Shown here: positions 43,155-52,633 of the stretch, in pieces
How positions within the stretch are numbered: the stretch's first letter is position 1
How the letters are laid out: every line of letters begins with the position of its first letter
Assembly: GCA_910583525.1 (NCBI GenBank)
Contig: CAJTXL010000016.1
Coordinates: forward strand, 11,048 to 75,047
Reading direction: 5' to 3'
Length of the DNA: 64,000 nucleotides
Origin: an uncultured Muribaculaceae bacterium
GTDB taxonomy: Bacteria; Bacteroidota; Bacteroidia; Bacteroidales; Muribaculaceae
Position numbers and translations under genes: made by a program
The notes under the pieces: model-generated
Told to the model about the DNA's origin: nothing
The model's input: the letters and a program-made list of their open reading frames with translations, nothing else
Database searches by the model: none

Positions 43155-44711
43155 ATGCTCGTAAAGACCTACGCCGCCGCCTTACAGGGCATAGACGCCA
43201 TTATAGTCACAATAGAAATTGTGATAGGCAAAGGACTACAGTTTGTCATTGTAGGTCTGCCCGACACTGCCGTGAAGGAGAGCCACGAACGTGTCCGTGC
43301 GGCTCTTTCGCAGTCGGGATATACCATGCCGCGCATGTCGGCCGTAATAAATATGGCTCCGGCCGATGTTCGTAAAGAGGGTGCGGCCTACGATTTGCCT
43401 ATAGCTGTCGGCATGCTTGTCGGTTCGGGACTTATAGAAGCGCCTTCGTTGGACAGATATATGCTTATGGGTGAGCTGTCGCTCGACGGCTCTGTAAAGC
43501 CTATAAAAGGGGTGTTGCCGATGGCTATAGAAGCACGTGCAAAAGGTTTCAAAGGCATGATAGTTCCGGCAGCGAATGCCACAGAGGCCGCCGTTGTCAA
43601 CAATCTTGAAGTATACGGTGTCGAAAATCTTCGTCAGGTAGCCGATTTCCTTTCGGGCGCGATGCAATTGGAACCTACGGTTATAGATACCCGTGCCGAA
43701 TTTGCCCGGCATAACAACATATTCGACTATGATTTCAGCGAAGTCAAGGGTCAGGAAAACGTTAAACGCGCTTTTGAGGTTGCATGTGCCGGGGGCCACA
43801 ATATACTTCTTATAGGCCCTCCAGGTTCGGGAAAATCGATGATGGCCAAGCGCCTGCCGTCTATAATGCCTCCGCTGACATTGGGCGAGGCTCTCGAAAC
43901 GACAAAGATACACTCCGTTGCCGGAAAACTGCCGCGTGGGTCGAGGCTTATGACAGTGCGTCCTTTCCGTTCGCCCCACCACACGGTTTCACCTGTCGCT
44001 ATGGTAGGCGGAGGCTCGAATCCCATGCCGGGCGAAATATCGTTGGCGCACAACGGCATATTGTTTCTCGATGAATTTCCAGAGTTTCCGCGCACAGTGC
44101 TCGAAGTGCTGCGTCAGCCGCTTGAAGACAGGCGCATAAGCGTGTCGAGAGCCAAATACCAGGTGGAATATCCTGCTGGATTTATGCTTGTGGCATCGAT
44201 GAACCCTTGTCCGTGCGGATACTATACCCATCCTACAAAGACGTGCACATGCCTGCCGGGAGCTGTGAGCCGTTATCTCAACCGTATATCAGGCCCGTTG
44301 CTCGACCGTATCGACATGCAGGTCGAGATACTGCCGGTGCCGTTCGACAAACTTTCAAAAGCTGCACCGGGCGAAGCGAGCGCCGATATACGGCGTCGTG
44401 TGATGGCTGCACGCGATATACAGACACGCCGCTATGCTGCCGAAAAAGGCATACATTGCAATGCCCAGCTCACTTCAAGACTAATTTCGCGCTACTGCTC
44501 ACTCAGCTCCGAAGCGATGGCAATGCTACGCCATGCTATGGAAAAATACGACATGTCGGCACGTGCCTATGACCGCATACTCAAAGTTGCGCGTACGATA
44601 GCCGACCTCGACGGAGCTCCCGACATATTGCCGCACCACGTCAGCGAGGCTATCTCCTACCGAAAACTTGACCGCGGTTCATGGGGGCGGATTTCCTCAG
44701 CTAACTTCTAA
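43155..44711 (+). CDS. comM: YifB/ComM-family Mg-chelatase-like AAA+ ATPase
   Basis: 518 aa. N-terminal Lon-like ChlI fold (about 1-165; GKGLQFVIVGLPDTAVKESH). AAA+ domain with Walker A IGPPGSGKSMMAKRLPSIMP, Walker B FLDEFPEFP and sensor region RQPLEDRRISVSRAKYQ. Zinc-type Cys cluster NPCPCGYYTHPTKTCTC. Family members include ComM, a branch-migration helicase that promotes recombination of imported DNA. Together with comF in this window it suggests that DNA uptake may be possible, but both families also occur in non-competent cells. Confidence 0.92.
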   Translation: MLVKTYAAALQGIDAIIVTIEIVIGKGLQFVIVGLPDTAVKESHERVRAALSQSGYTMPRMSAVINMAPADVRKEGAAYDLPIAVGMLVGSGLIEAPSLDRYMLMGELSLDGSVKPIKGVLPMAIEARAKGFKGMIVPAANATEAAVVNNLEVYGVENLRQVADFLSGAMQLEPTVIDTRAEFARHNNIFDYDFSEVKGQENVKRAFEVACAGGHNILLIGPPGSGKSMMAKRLPSIMPPLTLGEALETTKIHSVAGKLPRGSRLMTVRPFRSPHHTVSPVAMVGGGSNPMPGEISLAHNGILFLDEFPEFPRTVLEVLRQPLEDRRISVSRAKYQVEYPAGFMLVASMNPCPCGYYTHPTKTCTCLPGAVSRYLNRISGPLLDRIDMQVEILPVPFDKLSKAAPGEASADIRRRVMAARDIQTRRYAAEKGIHCNAQLTSRLISRYCSLSSEAMAMLRHAMEKYDMSARAYDRILKVARTIADLDGAPDILPHHVSEAISYRKLDRGSWGRISSANF

Positions 44712-44719
44712 AACAAAAT

Positions 44720-46024
44720 ATGACAAATACACGAGAAGAAGCAAATATAGGTGTGCGTCGGGGTTGGCTTGCGCTGTCGCCGATGTTTGTTTTTCTGTTG
44801 TCGTATGTTGCCGTATCGGTCTATATAGGCGATTTCTACAAGATGCCTATTTCGGTGGCTTTGCTGCTTGCCTCGATATGGGCGGTTGTGGTTTACCGTG
44901 GGCACAGCCTGCTCGACCGAATAGACACTTTTTCGCGTGCTGCCGGGCATGTCAACATCCTTTATATGGTGTGGATATTCGTCCTGGCCGGTGCTTTCGC
45001 GTCGTTGGCCGAGAAAATAGGGGCCGTCGATGCCACGGTGGCACTTACGCTGAAATTATGCCCTATGGAGTTTGTCGTGCCTATGCTCTTTTTTGCGGCA
45101 TGTTTCATATCGCTTGCCATAGGCACTTCGGTGGGCACGGTGGTGGCTCTTGTTCCGCTTGCCGCCGACATGGCCCAGACGGCCGGTGCCGATGTGCCGT
45201 TTTTCGTGGCGGCGGTGCTCGGTGGAGCGTTTTTCGGCGATAATCTGTCGTTCATATCCGACACTACCATAGCGTCGACGCGTTCGCAGGGATGCGACAT
45301 GTCCGATAAATTCAAGGCCAACTTGTGGCTTGCCCTTCCGGCGGCGCTTGTGACTCTCGGCATCTATTTTTTTACAAGTTCGGGCATAGAGCCGTCGGTC
45401 AATGTCGGTGATACATCCTATTGGTTCGTGCTTCCGTATCTTATAGTGATAGTGGCGGCAGCGTTGGGGATAAATGTGACCATAGTTTTGACTACAGGTA
45501 TTGCCGCCGCCATGGTGCTTGGGCTGCTGTCGGGACATTCAGCAATAGAAATGGCCGGTTTTGCCGGAACAGGCATAGAATCGATGGGTTCGCTGATAGT
45601 CATCACTCTGATGTCGGCCGGCATGCTTGGTATAATCAAGGCTGCCGGGGGCATACAGTTTATTTTAAATGGCCTTACACGCCGTATAAACGGGCGTCGC
45701 GGCGCCCAGACTGTAGTTGTGGCTCTTGTTTCCGTGGTCAACTTATGCACGGCAAACAATACCGTAGCCATAATAACTGTCGGAAGCATAGTGAAGAAGA
45801 TTTCGTCGCGTTTCGGAATAGACCCACGCAAAGCGGCCTCTCTTCTCGATTCTTCATCGTGCGTGGTGCAGTGTCTTATACCGTACGGAGCGCAGACTTT
45901 GCTCGCCACGTCGCTCGCTTCGATTTCGCCGGTGTCTACTCTGCCCTACCTCTATTATCCGATGGCGCTTGGTTTTATGATTGCTTTGTCAATCATCTTT
46001 CTTTTTCCGAAAAGACTTAATTGA
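44720..46024 (+). CDS. nhaC: NhaC-family Na+/H+ antiporter
   Basis: 434 aa, about 11 membrane helices, matching the NhaC superfamily: GTSVGTVVALVPLAADMAQT, FFGDNLSFISDTTIASTRSQ (the D-N-x-S/D motif region) and NNTVAIITVGSIVKKIS near the end. Exchanges sodium for protons to regulate pH and salt. It could instead move an organic anion or amine; the family includes such members. Starts 8 bp after comM. Confidence 0.85.
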   Translation: MTNTREEANIGVRRGWLALSPMFVFLLSYVAVSVYIGDFYKMPISVALLLASIWAVVVYRGHSLLDRIDTFSRAAGHVNILYMVWIFVLAGAFASLAEKIGAVDATVALTLKLCPMEFVVPMLFFAACFISLAIGTSVGTVVALVPLAADMAQTAGADVPFFVAAVLGGAFFGDNLSFISDTTIASTRSQGCDMSDKFKANLWLALPAALVTLGIYFFTSSGIEPSVNVGDTSYWFVLPYLIVIVAAALGINVTIVLTTGIAAAMVLGLLSGHSAIEMAGFAGTGIESMGSLIVITLMSAGMLGIIKAAGGIQFILNGLTRRINGRRGAQTVVVALVSVVNLCTANNTVAIITVGSIVKKISSRFGIDPRKAASLLDSSSCVVQCLIPYGAQTLLATSLASISPVSTLPYLYYPMALGFMIALSIIFLFPKRLN

Positions 46025-46065
46025 TATATATTTTTTTGTATCAATTATAAAATTTTATAAATTTG
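46019..46065 (+). promoter_or_regulatory. promoter and operator-like repeat of the CHAT-DUF4062 operon
   Basis: TTTG (46035-46038), 19 nt, TAAATTTG (46058-46065): a complete Bacteroidota promoter, 24 nt before the ATG at 46090. An inverted repeat AATTGATA-N12-TATCAATT (46019-46046) surrounds the -33 box and could be an operator. It also overlaps the nhaC stop. Confidence 0.65.
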
Positions 46066-46089
46066 CACATCGACCATATCAGATGTGCC

Positions 46090-49000
46090 ATGAGACCATT
46101 ATATCTTTTTTTAATTGAGTTTGTCGCTGTTTTCGTTTCGGCGGCGTCGGTTTACGGCCGGACGGCCGACAGTAAGGCATGGGCGGAATTCCGAAAGCTT
46201 CATCCATTCAGTTTTCAATGCGTAGCCTTACAGCATTATGGCGACAGTACGGCTATCATTGTCAGCGAGCCACCGCAGAAAGTATCATATGAGGACATAA
46301 ATGCCGTTTTTAACCGATATGGTGCGCGGGCCAATGTGTACAAGCAAAAAACGGGCTATGACGGTTGGTTCAAAGACGTCGGCGGCACATTTGCGTTTGC
46401 TTCGGAGCAGTCTTTCAAAGATTTTACGTCGGAGCTGTTCATGCTTCTATATTCGTCGGCTTATAAGCCCTATTACATCGAACTTGCGAAACGTCAGCCG
46501 CATGCCTGCTATTCTTCGGCAAACCTCAATCTTTCTGTTTCGGCGGCAGAACTTGAAAAATGGTTCATTACCGACGGAGAGCTGTTCGACACTGATGAAG
46601 GCCCGAAAAGGCTTAAAGATATCTTGGAAGCCAAACAGATGCCTGCCGAAAGCGTTATTTACAGCAGCGCTCCGGGCTTCGTAATATGGGTTTTGCCGGG
46701 TCGCCATATCTTTGACCTTTCTGTGGGCAAGTGGAAGTCGGATTTCAGGCGTTTTGCCCTTGATGCCGACCTTATACTTGGTGCGGTAGGGCGTCCCGGC
46801 GGTCGTGTGGCCATTATCGGCCGGGAGCGGCAAGTGCCGGTGTCGGTTATGCCGCCTTTGCTTGTTGAAACGGTTTCGATGCTTGCTACAACACGAAATA
46901 CGTCTTTGGCTCAAAGCTATGAGCGCTATGCCGTGTTTGCCGGTAAGACGTCGAAGGGAGAAGACGTAGCCCCGATATACCTGAGTGAAGAACTGAGGAA
47001 CACAGAATACGGCAATCTGCTCAATGTAACCGACCAGATGCTTAAATCATGGTGTGAGAACGGCAGCATAGAGTATGTCGATTTTCCCTATCCGAAACCT
47101 GTCGATTGGGCTTTCAACAAAGGTGTGTTGAAAGATTTGGGTCAGAGCACTATTACATATAATTGGAATACCGCCGGTGCCGGCTACACAATAGAGAGTG
47201 CCGGAGGCCTTGATGTCTATGCTCTGAACCGCACAGGCTCGCTGCCTGTGAGCCTGATTCCATCGGGGATGGAAGGTAAAGTCTCCGATGCCGTGTTCGA
47301 TGCCGAGGAACTTGCTTATGATTTCTTTTCAGGTCTATCGAATATAGAGTTGACAAGGGTTGTGCAATATGCGGCTCTATATCAGATTTTCGTGCATTAT
47401 TTCTCGGACAAGAATGTTTTAATGTTTCAGGACCTGCTCAAGATGCGCTTTGACAATAAAAACAATGTGCAGAGCAGAGCTGTAGAAAAATTGGCGACAT
47501 ACGTCGAAGCGTTGTTGCGATATGCTGCGTCGCCCGGTGACAATTCTTCGAGAGAACTTTACGATAAAGGTTTGCAGCGCTATTTGGAGCGTGTAAAATC
47601 GATTTCAGCCGAAGCGATGCTTGACAGTCTTTCAAAAGAAGACCCTGATTTTATGTCGTACCATCGGTTGAACAACGATATAGATGATGAAATTATTTAT
47701 GAACGCTTGTCGATGCTACAGGCCGAAAAGGATTATAAAAACTATGTAGACACATATGCCGCCAAAGTCGCTTCGTATTTGTCGGAAAAAGGCATTACAG
47801 CCGACAAGTACAAAAAAGCCGCAGAGGTGATTGTTAATCCGCGTATCGTAAATGAGAGGTATAATGTTACAGTAACCAACTTCGAAGCCGAGTGGAGAGC
47901 CACCAATCCGCAGTTCGGCATGAAACTGAAAACTTATGAGAATATCTATGCCGACTATAATTCGAGCGTAGACAGTTATAACAGAAAAGTTGACAGCATA
48001 AACGTCCACAAAGCAGCGATATCGCCATTGACTCTTAATCTGGAACGCATCCAAATAGAATTTCTGCAAGGGAATTTGAACAAGCTGCAGAAAGAAATTG
48101 AAAAAATAATTGCAGAACGCCAAAAGAAGCTCGATAAACAGCTTGCTCCAATAAAAGAACTTCTTTTGTTGTGTCCTGACGAAGATGTCATAAACTCTCT
48201 CGGAGCACTTAACTGGCTGCTGACTCCTCACGACGGTTTCGGTGAGCCTTTCGGCGATTTTTATGCCGTTAATTTCGCCGATGATGCCGGCCGTTGGCTT
48301 AAAACACCGTCGATAGTATGTTCGTATAACGGCACGGGTTACGGCGGACATAATCTTGATGCGAAAATATCTGACATAAAGACGGTTAAAAACGTCAAGA
48401 AGGGTTTTGCCCGTGTCACCACCGACAGCTATGGCGTAAGGAAAATCAATGTCGGAGCCGCTGACCGAAGCCGTATCACCACCGGTCTGCTCAGGACAAT
48501 AGAACGCAAGGCGCTTGATGGCGACGTCGCACTGCCTGCGCCAAAGGCTTTACGCAAGCCTCGTGAAGTGTTTACGGAGCGGCAGCCCGGTTCTGTAAGA
48601 GGCTTTGACCCTGCGTCAGAGGATTTTGGCACTTTTGCTGTAGGTGCAGATGTGATTGAGGCTCCGTCAGATGCTGCGACTGTAGACAAATATCTCGACG
48701 GCATCGCGTCGGCGATAGCGTCGACGGGACAAAGCCCCGTAAAAACGGTACGTTTTTCATCGCATTCGGCGATTGAAGTCCGTGCCATGGCCGACGGACT
48801 TCAGGAGAGCATCCTTGCCAAGAGTGAGCGTTCGCGCGTTGCTCTTTCCGATTTCGATATAAATGCCATTGAGGTGTATACCTTGTCTGATGGCACTGTC
48901 GAAATGACCCTTCCGTCAAAAAGTGAGGCCGTGTTGGCACCGAGTGCAAAAAAATCATATCTAAATATAAAAGCACCTGCGCAACAGGTCGATGCTGTCA

Positions 49001-49209
49001 GAGAAGCTCTCCGAAAAGTGATGGCAAAGCCCCGTCAGGCAATCGACAACGATTTCAAATGGAAGCGTCAGCTGCGTCTGGAGTTGGACGATGTGCCCGG
49101 TTTGGATTTCAACGACATCGTTACAGACCTTGAACACATATACAGTATCATCTTTATAATCAGAGACGGTTATGACCCGAATGGCCTTTACGCAGACATT
49201 GCAGCATAA
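46090..49209 (+). CDS. large exported or membrane-anchored protein of unknown family
   Basis: 1039 aa, no family recognised. The N-terminus (MRPLYLFLIEFVAVFVSAAS) is a signal peptide or a single membrane anchor, placing the rest outside the cytoplasm. About 25-390 are globular alpha/beta, with AGAGYTIESAGGLDVYALNR and YNWNTAGAGY as landmarks. About 390-590 are helical. About 590-700 are strongly helical and coiled-coil-like (KLQKEIEKIIAERQKKLDKQ). The last ~250 form two or three small alpha/beta units that end near YSIIFIIRDGYDPNGLYADI. The ATG at 46090 fits the promoter; a TTG at 46063 is inside the -7 box. Its 3' end overlaps the next gene by 38 bp, tying their translation. Confidence 0.75.
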   Translation: MRPLYLFLIEFVAVFVSAASVYGRTADSKAWAEFRKLHPFSFQCVALQHYGDSTAIIVSEPPQKVSYEDINAVFNRYGARANVYKQKTGYDGWFKDVGGTFAFASEQSFKDFTSELFMLLYSSAYKPYYIELAKRQPHACYSSANLNLSVSAAELEKWFITDGELFDTDEGPKRLKDILEAKQMPAESVIYSSAPGFVIWVLPGRHIFDLSVGKWKSDFRRFALDADLILGAVGRPGGRVAIIGRERQVPVSVMPPLLVETVSMLATTRNTSLAQSYERYAVFAGKTSKGEDVAPIYLSEELRNTEYGNLLNVTDQMLKSWCENGSIEYVDFPYPKPVDWAFNKGVLKDLGQSTITYNWNTAGAGYTIESAGGLDVYALNRTGSLPVSLIPSGMEGKVSDAVFDAEELAYDFFSGLSNIELTRVVQYAALYQIFVHYFSDKNVLMFQDLLKMRFDNKNNVQSRAVEKLATYVEALLRYAASPGDNSSRELYDKGLQRYLERVKSISAEAMLDSLSKEDPDFMSYHRLNNDIDDEIIYERLSMLQAEKDYKNYVDTYAAKVASYLSEKGITADKYKKAAEVIVNPRIVNERYNVTVTNFEAEWRATNPQFGMKLKTYENIYADYNSSVDSYNRKVDSINVHKAAISPLTLNLERIQIEFLQGNLNKLQKEIEKIIAERQKKLDKQLAPIKELLLLCPDEDVINSLGALNWLLTPHDGFGEPFGDFYAVNFADDAGRWLKTPSIVCSYNGTGYGGHNLDAKISDIKTVKNVKKGFARVTTDSYGVRKINVGAADRSRITTGLLRTIERKALDGDVALPAPKALRKPREVFTERQPGSVRGFDPASEDFGTFAVGADVIEAPSDAATVDKYLDGIASAIASTGQSPVKTVRFSSHSAIEVRAMADGLQESILAKSERSRVALSDFDINAIEVYTLSDGTVEMTLPSKSEAVLAPSAKKSYLNIKAPAQQVDAVREALRKVMAKPRQAIDNDFKWKRQLRLELDDVPGLDFNDIVTDLEHIYSIIFIIRDGYDPNGLYADIAA

Positions 49210-50827
49210 GTCGAAAGTCGCTTTCCTATATTCTTTGCCCGACAGCAAGCCGTTTTCCGGTAAATATGAGAAAGTGGATGCCATGGCCCGTAAATTGAGT
49301 GAAGGGGGTGTAGAGTGTGTTTCAGACATCAATCCGCGGCTGCTTGGAGATATCGCCGGATATGAAGTCGTAATAGTACTTGCCCACCTCGACATCGACA
49401 AGCTTGTGCTTGCCGACGGGTATGTGATGTCTGTTGAGCAGTTTGTGGACAGTCTTCCGGCCGATTTCAACGGTATTCTCGATTTGTCGTCGTGTCATTC
49501 GGCCCGATTTGCACGACGGGTAAAGGACCGTTGCCCCGGATGCCATGTTCTGGCCGCGTTGGAGAGCGTCACGCTTGATTTCAGGGTCGCCATCTATCCT
49601 GTGGTACTTCGTCGCTATCTTGACAAATCGAACATGGCTTCATATCAGGCTATTTTTGCCGAAACTATGGCCGAGGGTGCAGAAATGTTGGCTCGCAGAA
49701 ATATTAGTTTTAAAGGTCGTTCGGAGTATCGTGAACCCGTGAAACTGGGCAATGAGGCGACATCGATATTCGCGCCGTCGGCTGTAGCGGCCGGCGACCC
49801 GTTTTTGGTGCAGCTTTTCATCCATAGTCCCGAAGAGGGCGATACTGTGTTTCTGTCGGCACAGAGATGCGACCCCGATACCGGCATGATAGAGACGGCT
49901 GAATTACCTATCAAGCTTAAACGGGGTGACCGGCTTGCTGCACGGTTGTCGTTCCAATCGCCGGAAAGAGCTCTTATAAGCATAGACGGCGACACGGACA
50001 CCAAAACTATATTGTGGACCGGGCGGCAGGCAAAGATACAATTCTGCGCTATGGCAGATGCTTCTTTCAGCAAAGCGTCGTTCATGGCCCGTTTGCAACT
50101 CGAAGTGAATTCGCAGCCTGTCGGTGACTGTTATTTCAAGATAAAGGTGGACCGGCGTTCCGATATTCCGGCAGATATCCGTGTCGAGTCTTATAGCAAA
50201 AGCGCCGAAAGCGTTGAGGCAGCCAAGAGCCTGAGGGATATCCTTTCGAGCCAGGAGCAAAAGCTGACAGATGCCATAGGCCGTTGTAGCGATACCGACC
50301 GGAGCAAGTTGAAATCGGAGCTTGAAGTGTGCCGCCAATGTCTCCGTCTGGTAGATACAATACAACTTCCCGGCCACAATAGCCCGAAAAAAGTTTTCGT
50401 AAGTTCGACATCCGACCTTGAAAGCTACCGCGATGTGCTTCGTGCCGAAATAATGCGCTGCGAAATGTACCCTGAGATGTATGAAAACTGGGCACAGACC
50501 GGCTTTACGCCACGCGACGAATGTTTCCGCCGTGTTCTTGCCTCTGATGCCGTCGTGCTGCTTTTGGGCATAAGGTATGGCTTTGTCGAGAACAGCCTCG
50601 GTATGTCGATGACAGAACTTGAATATCGGGCGGCGTTGTTGGCAAACAAGCCCTTGCTTGTGTTCGTGATGCGTCCGCCAAAGGCGAGCGACGAACCGGA
50701 AGACCTTATCGAAAGACAGAACAGACTTATCGAAGAGGTCTGCACGGCACGTATCCTCAAATTTTTTTCAAACACCGATTCGCTTGCACGGATAGCGGCA
50801 AGCGATATTTCGCGAGTATTGCTATGA
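49172..50827 (+). CDS. CHAT (caspase-like protease) domain fused to DUF4062
   Basis: 551 aa, cytosolic. Residues 14-175 read as a compact CHAT/caspase fold: SKVAFLYSLPDSKPFSGKYE (first strand region), His72 in VIVLAHLDIDKL and Cys108 in ILDLSSCHSARF would be the dyad. Residues about 205-335 are a strand-rich domain (GDPFLVQLFIHSPEEGDTVF). A helical linker (345-395) precedes DUF4062 (407-500), with KVFVSSTSDLESYRDVLRAE and GMSMTELEYRAALLANKPLL. DUF4062 occurs in bacterial conflict and signalling proteins. No NTPase is visible in the chain. An internal Met4 is an alternative start. Overlaps both neighbours, so the three proteins are made together. Confidence 0.75.
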   Translation: MTRMAFTQTLQHKSKVAFLYSLPDSKPFSGKYEKVDAMARKLSEGGVECVSDINPRLLGDIAGYEVVIVLAHLDIDKLVLADGYVMSVEQFVDSLPADFNGILDLSSCHSARFARRVKDRCPGCHVLAALESVTLDFRVAIYPVVLRRYLDKSNMASYQAIFAETMAEGAEMLARRNISFKGRSEYREPVKLGNEATSIFAPSAVAAGDPFLVQLFIHSPEEGDTVFLSAQRCDPDTGMIETAELPIKLKRGDRLAARLSFQSPERALISIDGDTDTKTILWTGRQAKIQFCAMADASFSKASFMARLQLEVNSQPVGDCYFKIKVDRRSDIPADIRVESYSKSAESVEAAKSLRDILSSQEQKLTDAIGRCSDTDRSKLKSELEVCRQCLRLVDTIQLPGHNSPKKVFVSSTSDLESYRDVLRAEIMRCEMYPEMYENWAQTGFTPRDECFRRVLASDAVVLLLGIRYGFVENSLGMSMTELEYRAALLANKPLLVFVMRPPKASDEPEDLIERQNRLIEEVCTARILKFFSNTDSLARIAASDISRVLL

Positions 50828-51723
50828 TGAAGCGTTCTATTGTTTCTGTGGTATTATGTGTCTTGGCGCTGACGGGAATGTCGGCGCAAGATTATCCGCA
50901 GTACTGTTTTTATTTGCAGCCGGATTTGTACACTTTCTTTGGCGTAGAACGGCCAAACGACAGCGATGACTACGTCCGCCTTTCCAAGTTGAAAGTATTA
51001 TTGTCGCAAATGTATTTACTAAAGGCATTCCCACAATATATTCTTTTGGAACATGACATATATGATATAGAATGCCGTTCGATGCTGAAATATGCTGCGG
51101 CAGGCGAGATTCCGTTTTTCCTTGCTCTTGAAGAGGCCGGGACAGCCGTGCGACATCTGACAGAGGACAGCGACCGAGGACAATGGTACTCTGTGTATTT
51201 CCGCAAACCGCTTGCCGAACTTGATGCCTCTGTCTTTACTGAAGGGCTTAAAAGTCTTGAGCTTCCGACTAAAGCTGTGATTTCCTACATTAGTTCACCG
51301 AATATGAGTGTTGCAAATCTTAGATATCTCAGCGGTGCGGATGTATATAAATCTTTGGATGAATCGTTCCTTATCGATAAAAACGGAATATTGATTGCCG
51401 GTGTATTGTACAGAAGTGTCGATGTGATGGTGCCTGAGCATGTCAAGTCTCTCGGTGCCGGATGCCTGCGCGGCGCCAAAGACCTTACGACGGTGCGTTG
51501 CCGTTCCGATGTCTCTGTGATAGGTGAACGGGCACTCGATGTGCCGTCCGATTTATCGTTGTACCTCGAACGAGCTACGCCTGTCGAGATACATCCGCTT
51601 GCTTTCGGCGACGAGATGCCCTACAGGATATTTGTGCCCGACAAGAAGCTCGCCAAAGCCTACAAAAAGCTTTATCCCCAATGGAAAAAAGTGATAAAGG
51701 TAGATAAGAGCCTTGTCAAATGA
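50824..51723 (+). CDS. exported BspA-like (LRR_5) small protein
   Basis: 299 aa. Signal peptide MKRSIVSVVLCVLALTGMSAQ (about 20-22 residues). The middle is unrecognised; the C-terminal 100 residues resemble half-repeats of BspA/LRR_5 (VLYRSVDVMVPEHVKSLGAG, CLRGAKDLTTV) and end in a terminal cap with the common phrase YRIFVPDKKLAKAYKKLYPQ. Such a cap is typical of these surface or secreted proteins. No T9SS tail is seen, so it may stay in the periplasm. It starts within the stop of the CHAT gene (ATGA) and ends 4 bp before the convergent WYL gene. Confidence 0.75.
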   Translation: MMKRSIVSVVLCVLALTGMSAQDYPQYCFYLQPDLYTFFGVERPNDSDDYVRLSKLKVLLSQMYLLKAFPQYILLEHDIYDIECRSMLKYAAAGEIPFFLALEEAGTAVRHLTEDSDRGQWYSVYFRKPLAELDASVFTEGLKSLELPTKAVISYISSPNMSVANLRYLSGADVYKSLDESFLIDKNGILIAGVLYRSVDVMVPEHVKSLGAGCLRGAKDLTTVRCRSDVSVIGERALDVPSDLSLYLERATPVEIHPLAFGDEMPYRIFVPDKKLAKAYKKLYPQWKKVIKVDKSLVK

Positions 51724-51727
51724 ACTT

Positions 51728-52630
51728 TTAAGGATTTTCATATCCGGCAAGGGCGGCACGCAATTCGTCGCTCACCATGGCGCGCAGTTCTGCCGGGGCG
51801 AGTACGCGCAGGCGAGGACCGTGCGACAATATTTCTTCTACCAAATCGGCACTGAGGCGCATGCGGTAGTGGAAAATGGAGCCGTTGTCGCCTGTCTCTT
51901 CGGTCTGTGAGGGGTGCAGCGGCAGCGCACGCAGATATTTGGCTTGGCGTGTGTCGGCGAACAGGGCGACGTCGTGCACCGGTCCGTCGGTAAAAATGAT
52001 GCCGAATGCGTGGCGCGAGTATTCACGGGCGTCGAAGGCCTGGTCGGGGACGAATGTGTCGGAGAGTATCTGCAAATCGGACATGCGGTCGAGGGCGTAG
52101 GTTTTGATGCGTTTCTGCCCTGTGTGGCGCCCTGTTACGTACCACCGCTGGCGGAACAGTTTGAGGAAATACGGCTCGACCGTCACCCCTTTGCTTGGCT
52201 GTGAACGTGTGTAGGGGCTGTAGCTGAATTTAATGGGGTGGTTTTGGCGCAGGGCTTCGATGACGGGCGCAAGGTGCTCGCGAGCCGACGGCACGTCTTC
52301 GATGAAGATTTTAGCCGATACGTCGCGGCTGTTGGTAAGTACGTCGTTCGTCACGGCGGAGTTCAGCAGCCAGTCGGTGACGGAACCTTTGCCTGCTTCG
52401 GCATCGTTGTCGATGTAGTACTCGAATGTCGACGGGTCGCATTTGATTTCGATGTTGAACATCTCCTCTGCCCCGGCTCGGTAGTTGTGGAAAGTGCGCC
52501 GTGGCATCGGCCGGCCGTCGGACAGCGACGAACGGCACCAGCAGGCGTCGAGTTCGGCACGCGTTATGCGGCCGTAACGCCTTATGGTGTCGACAAGCCA
52601 TATGTAGCGGTTGAAAAGGTCGCGAGCCAC
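51728..52630 (-). CDS. WYL-domain transcriptional regulator
   Basis: 300 aa. N-terminal winged helix (about 1-90; LFNRYIWLVDTIRRYGRITR), then the WYL domain at about 130-200 (YFLKLFRQRWYVTGRHTGQK, KTYALDRMSDLQIL), and a WCX-like C-terminal extension (225-300). WYL proteins sense nucleotide-like or single-stranded DNA ligands and often control DNA-damage or defence genes. It begins 3 bp after the symporter stop, so it is the last gene of the NamZ-symporter transcript; its convergence on the CHAT operon may be incidental. Confidence 0.85.
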   Translation of the reverse strand: MARDLFNRYIWLVDTIRRYGRITRAELDACWCRSSLSDGRPMPRRTFHNYRAGAEEMFNIEIKCDPSTFEYYIDNDAEAGKGSVTDWLLNSAVTNDVLTNSRDVSAKIFIEDVPSAREHLAPVIEALRQNHPIKFSYSPYTRSQPSKGVTVEPYFLKLFRQRWYVTGRHTGQKRIKTYALDRMSDLQILSDTFVPDQAFDAREYSRHAFGIIFTDGPVHDVALFADTRQAKYLRALPLHPSQTEETGDNGSIFHYRMRLSADLVEEILSHGPRLRVLAPAELRAMVSDELRAALAGYENP

Positions 52631-52633
52631 TTC

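Noticed and set aside
51728..52630. WYL gene as dedicated regulator of the CHAT operon
   Set aside because: It follows the symporter stop by 3 bp and so belongs to that transcript; only convergence links it to the CHAT operon. Kept as a possibility, not claimed.
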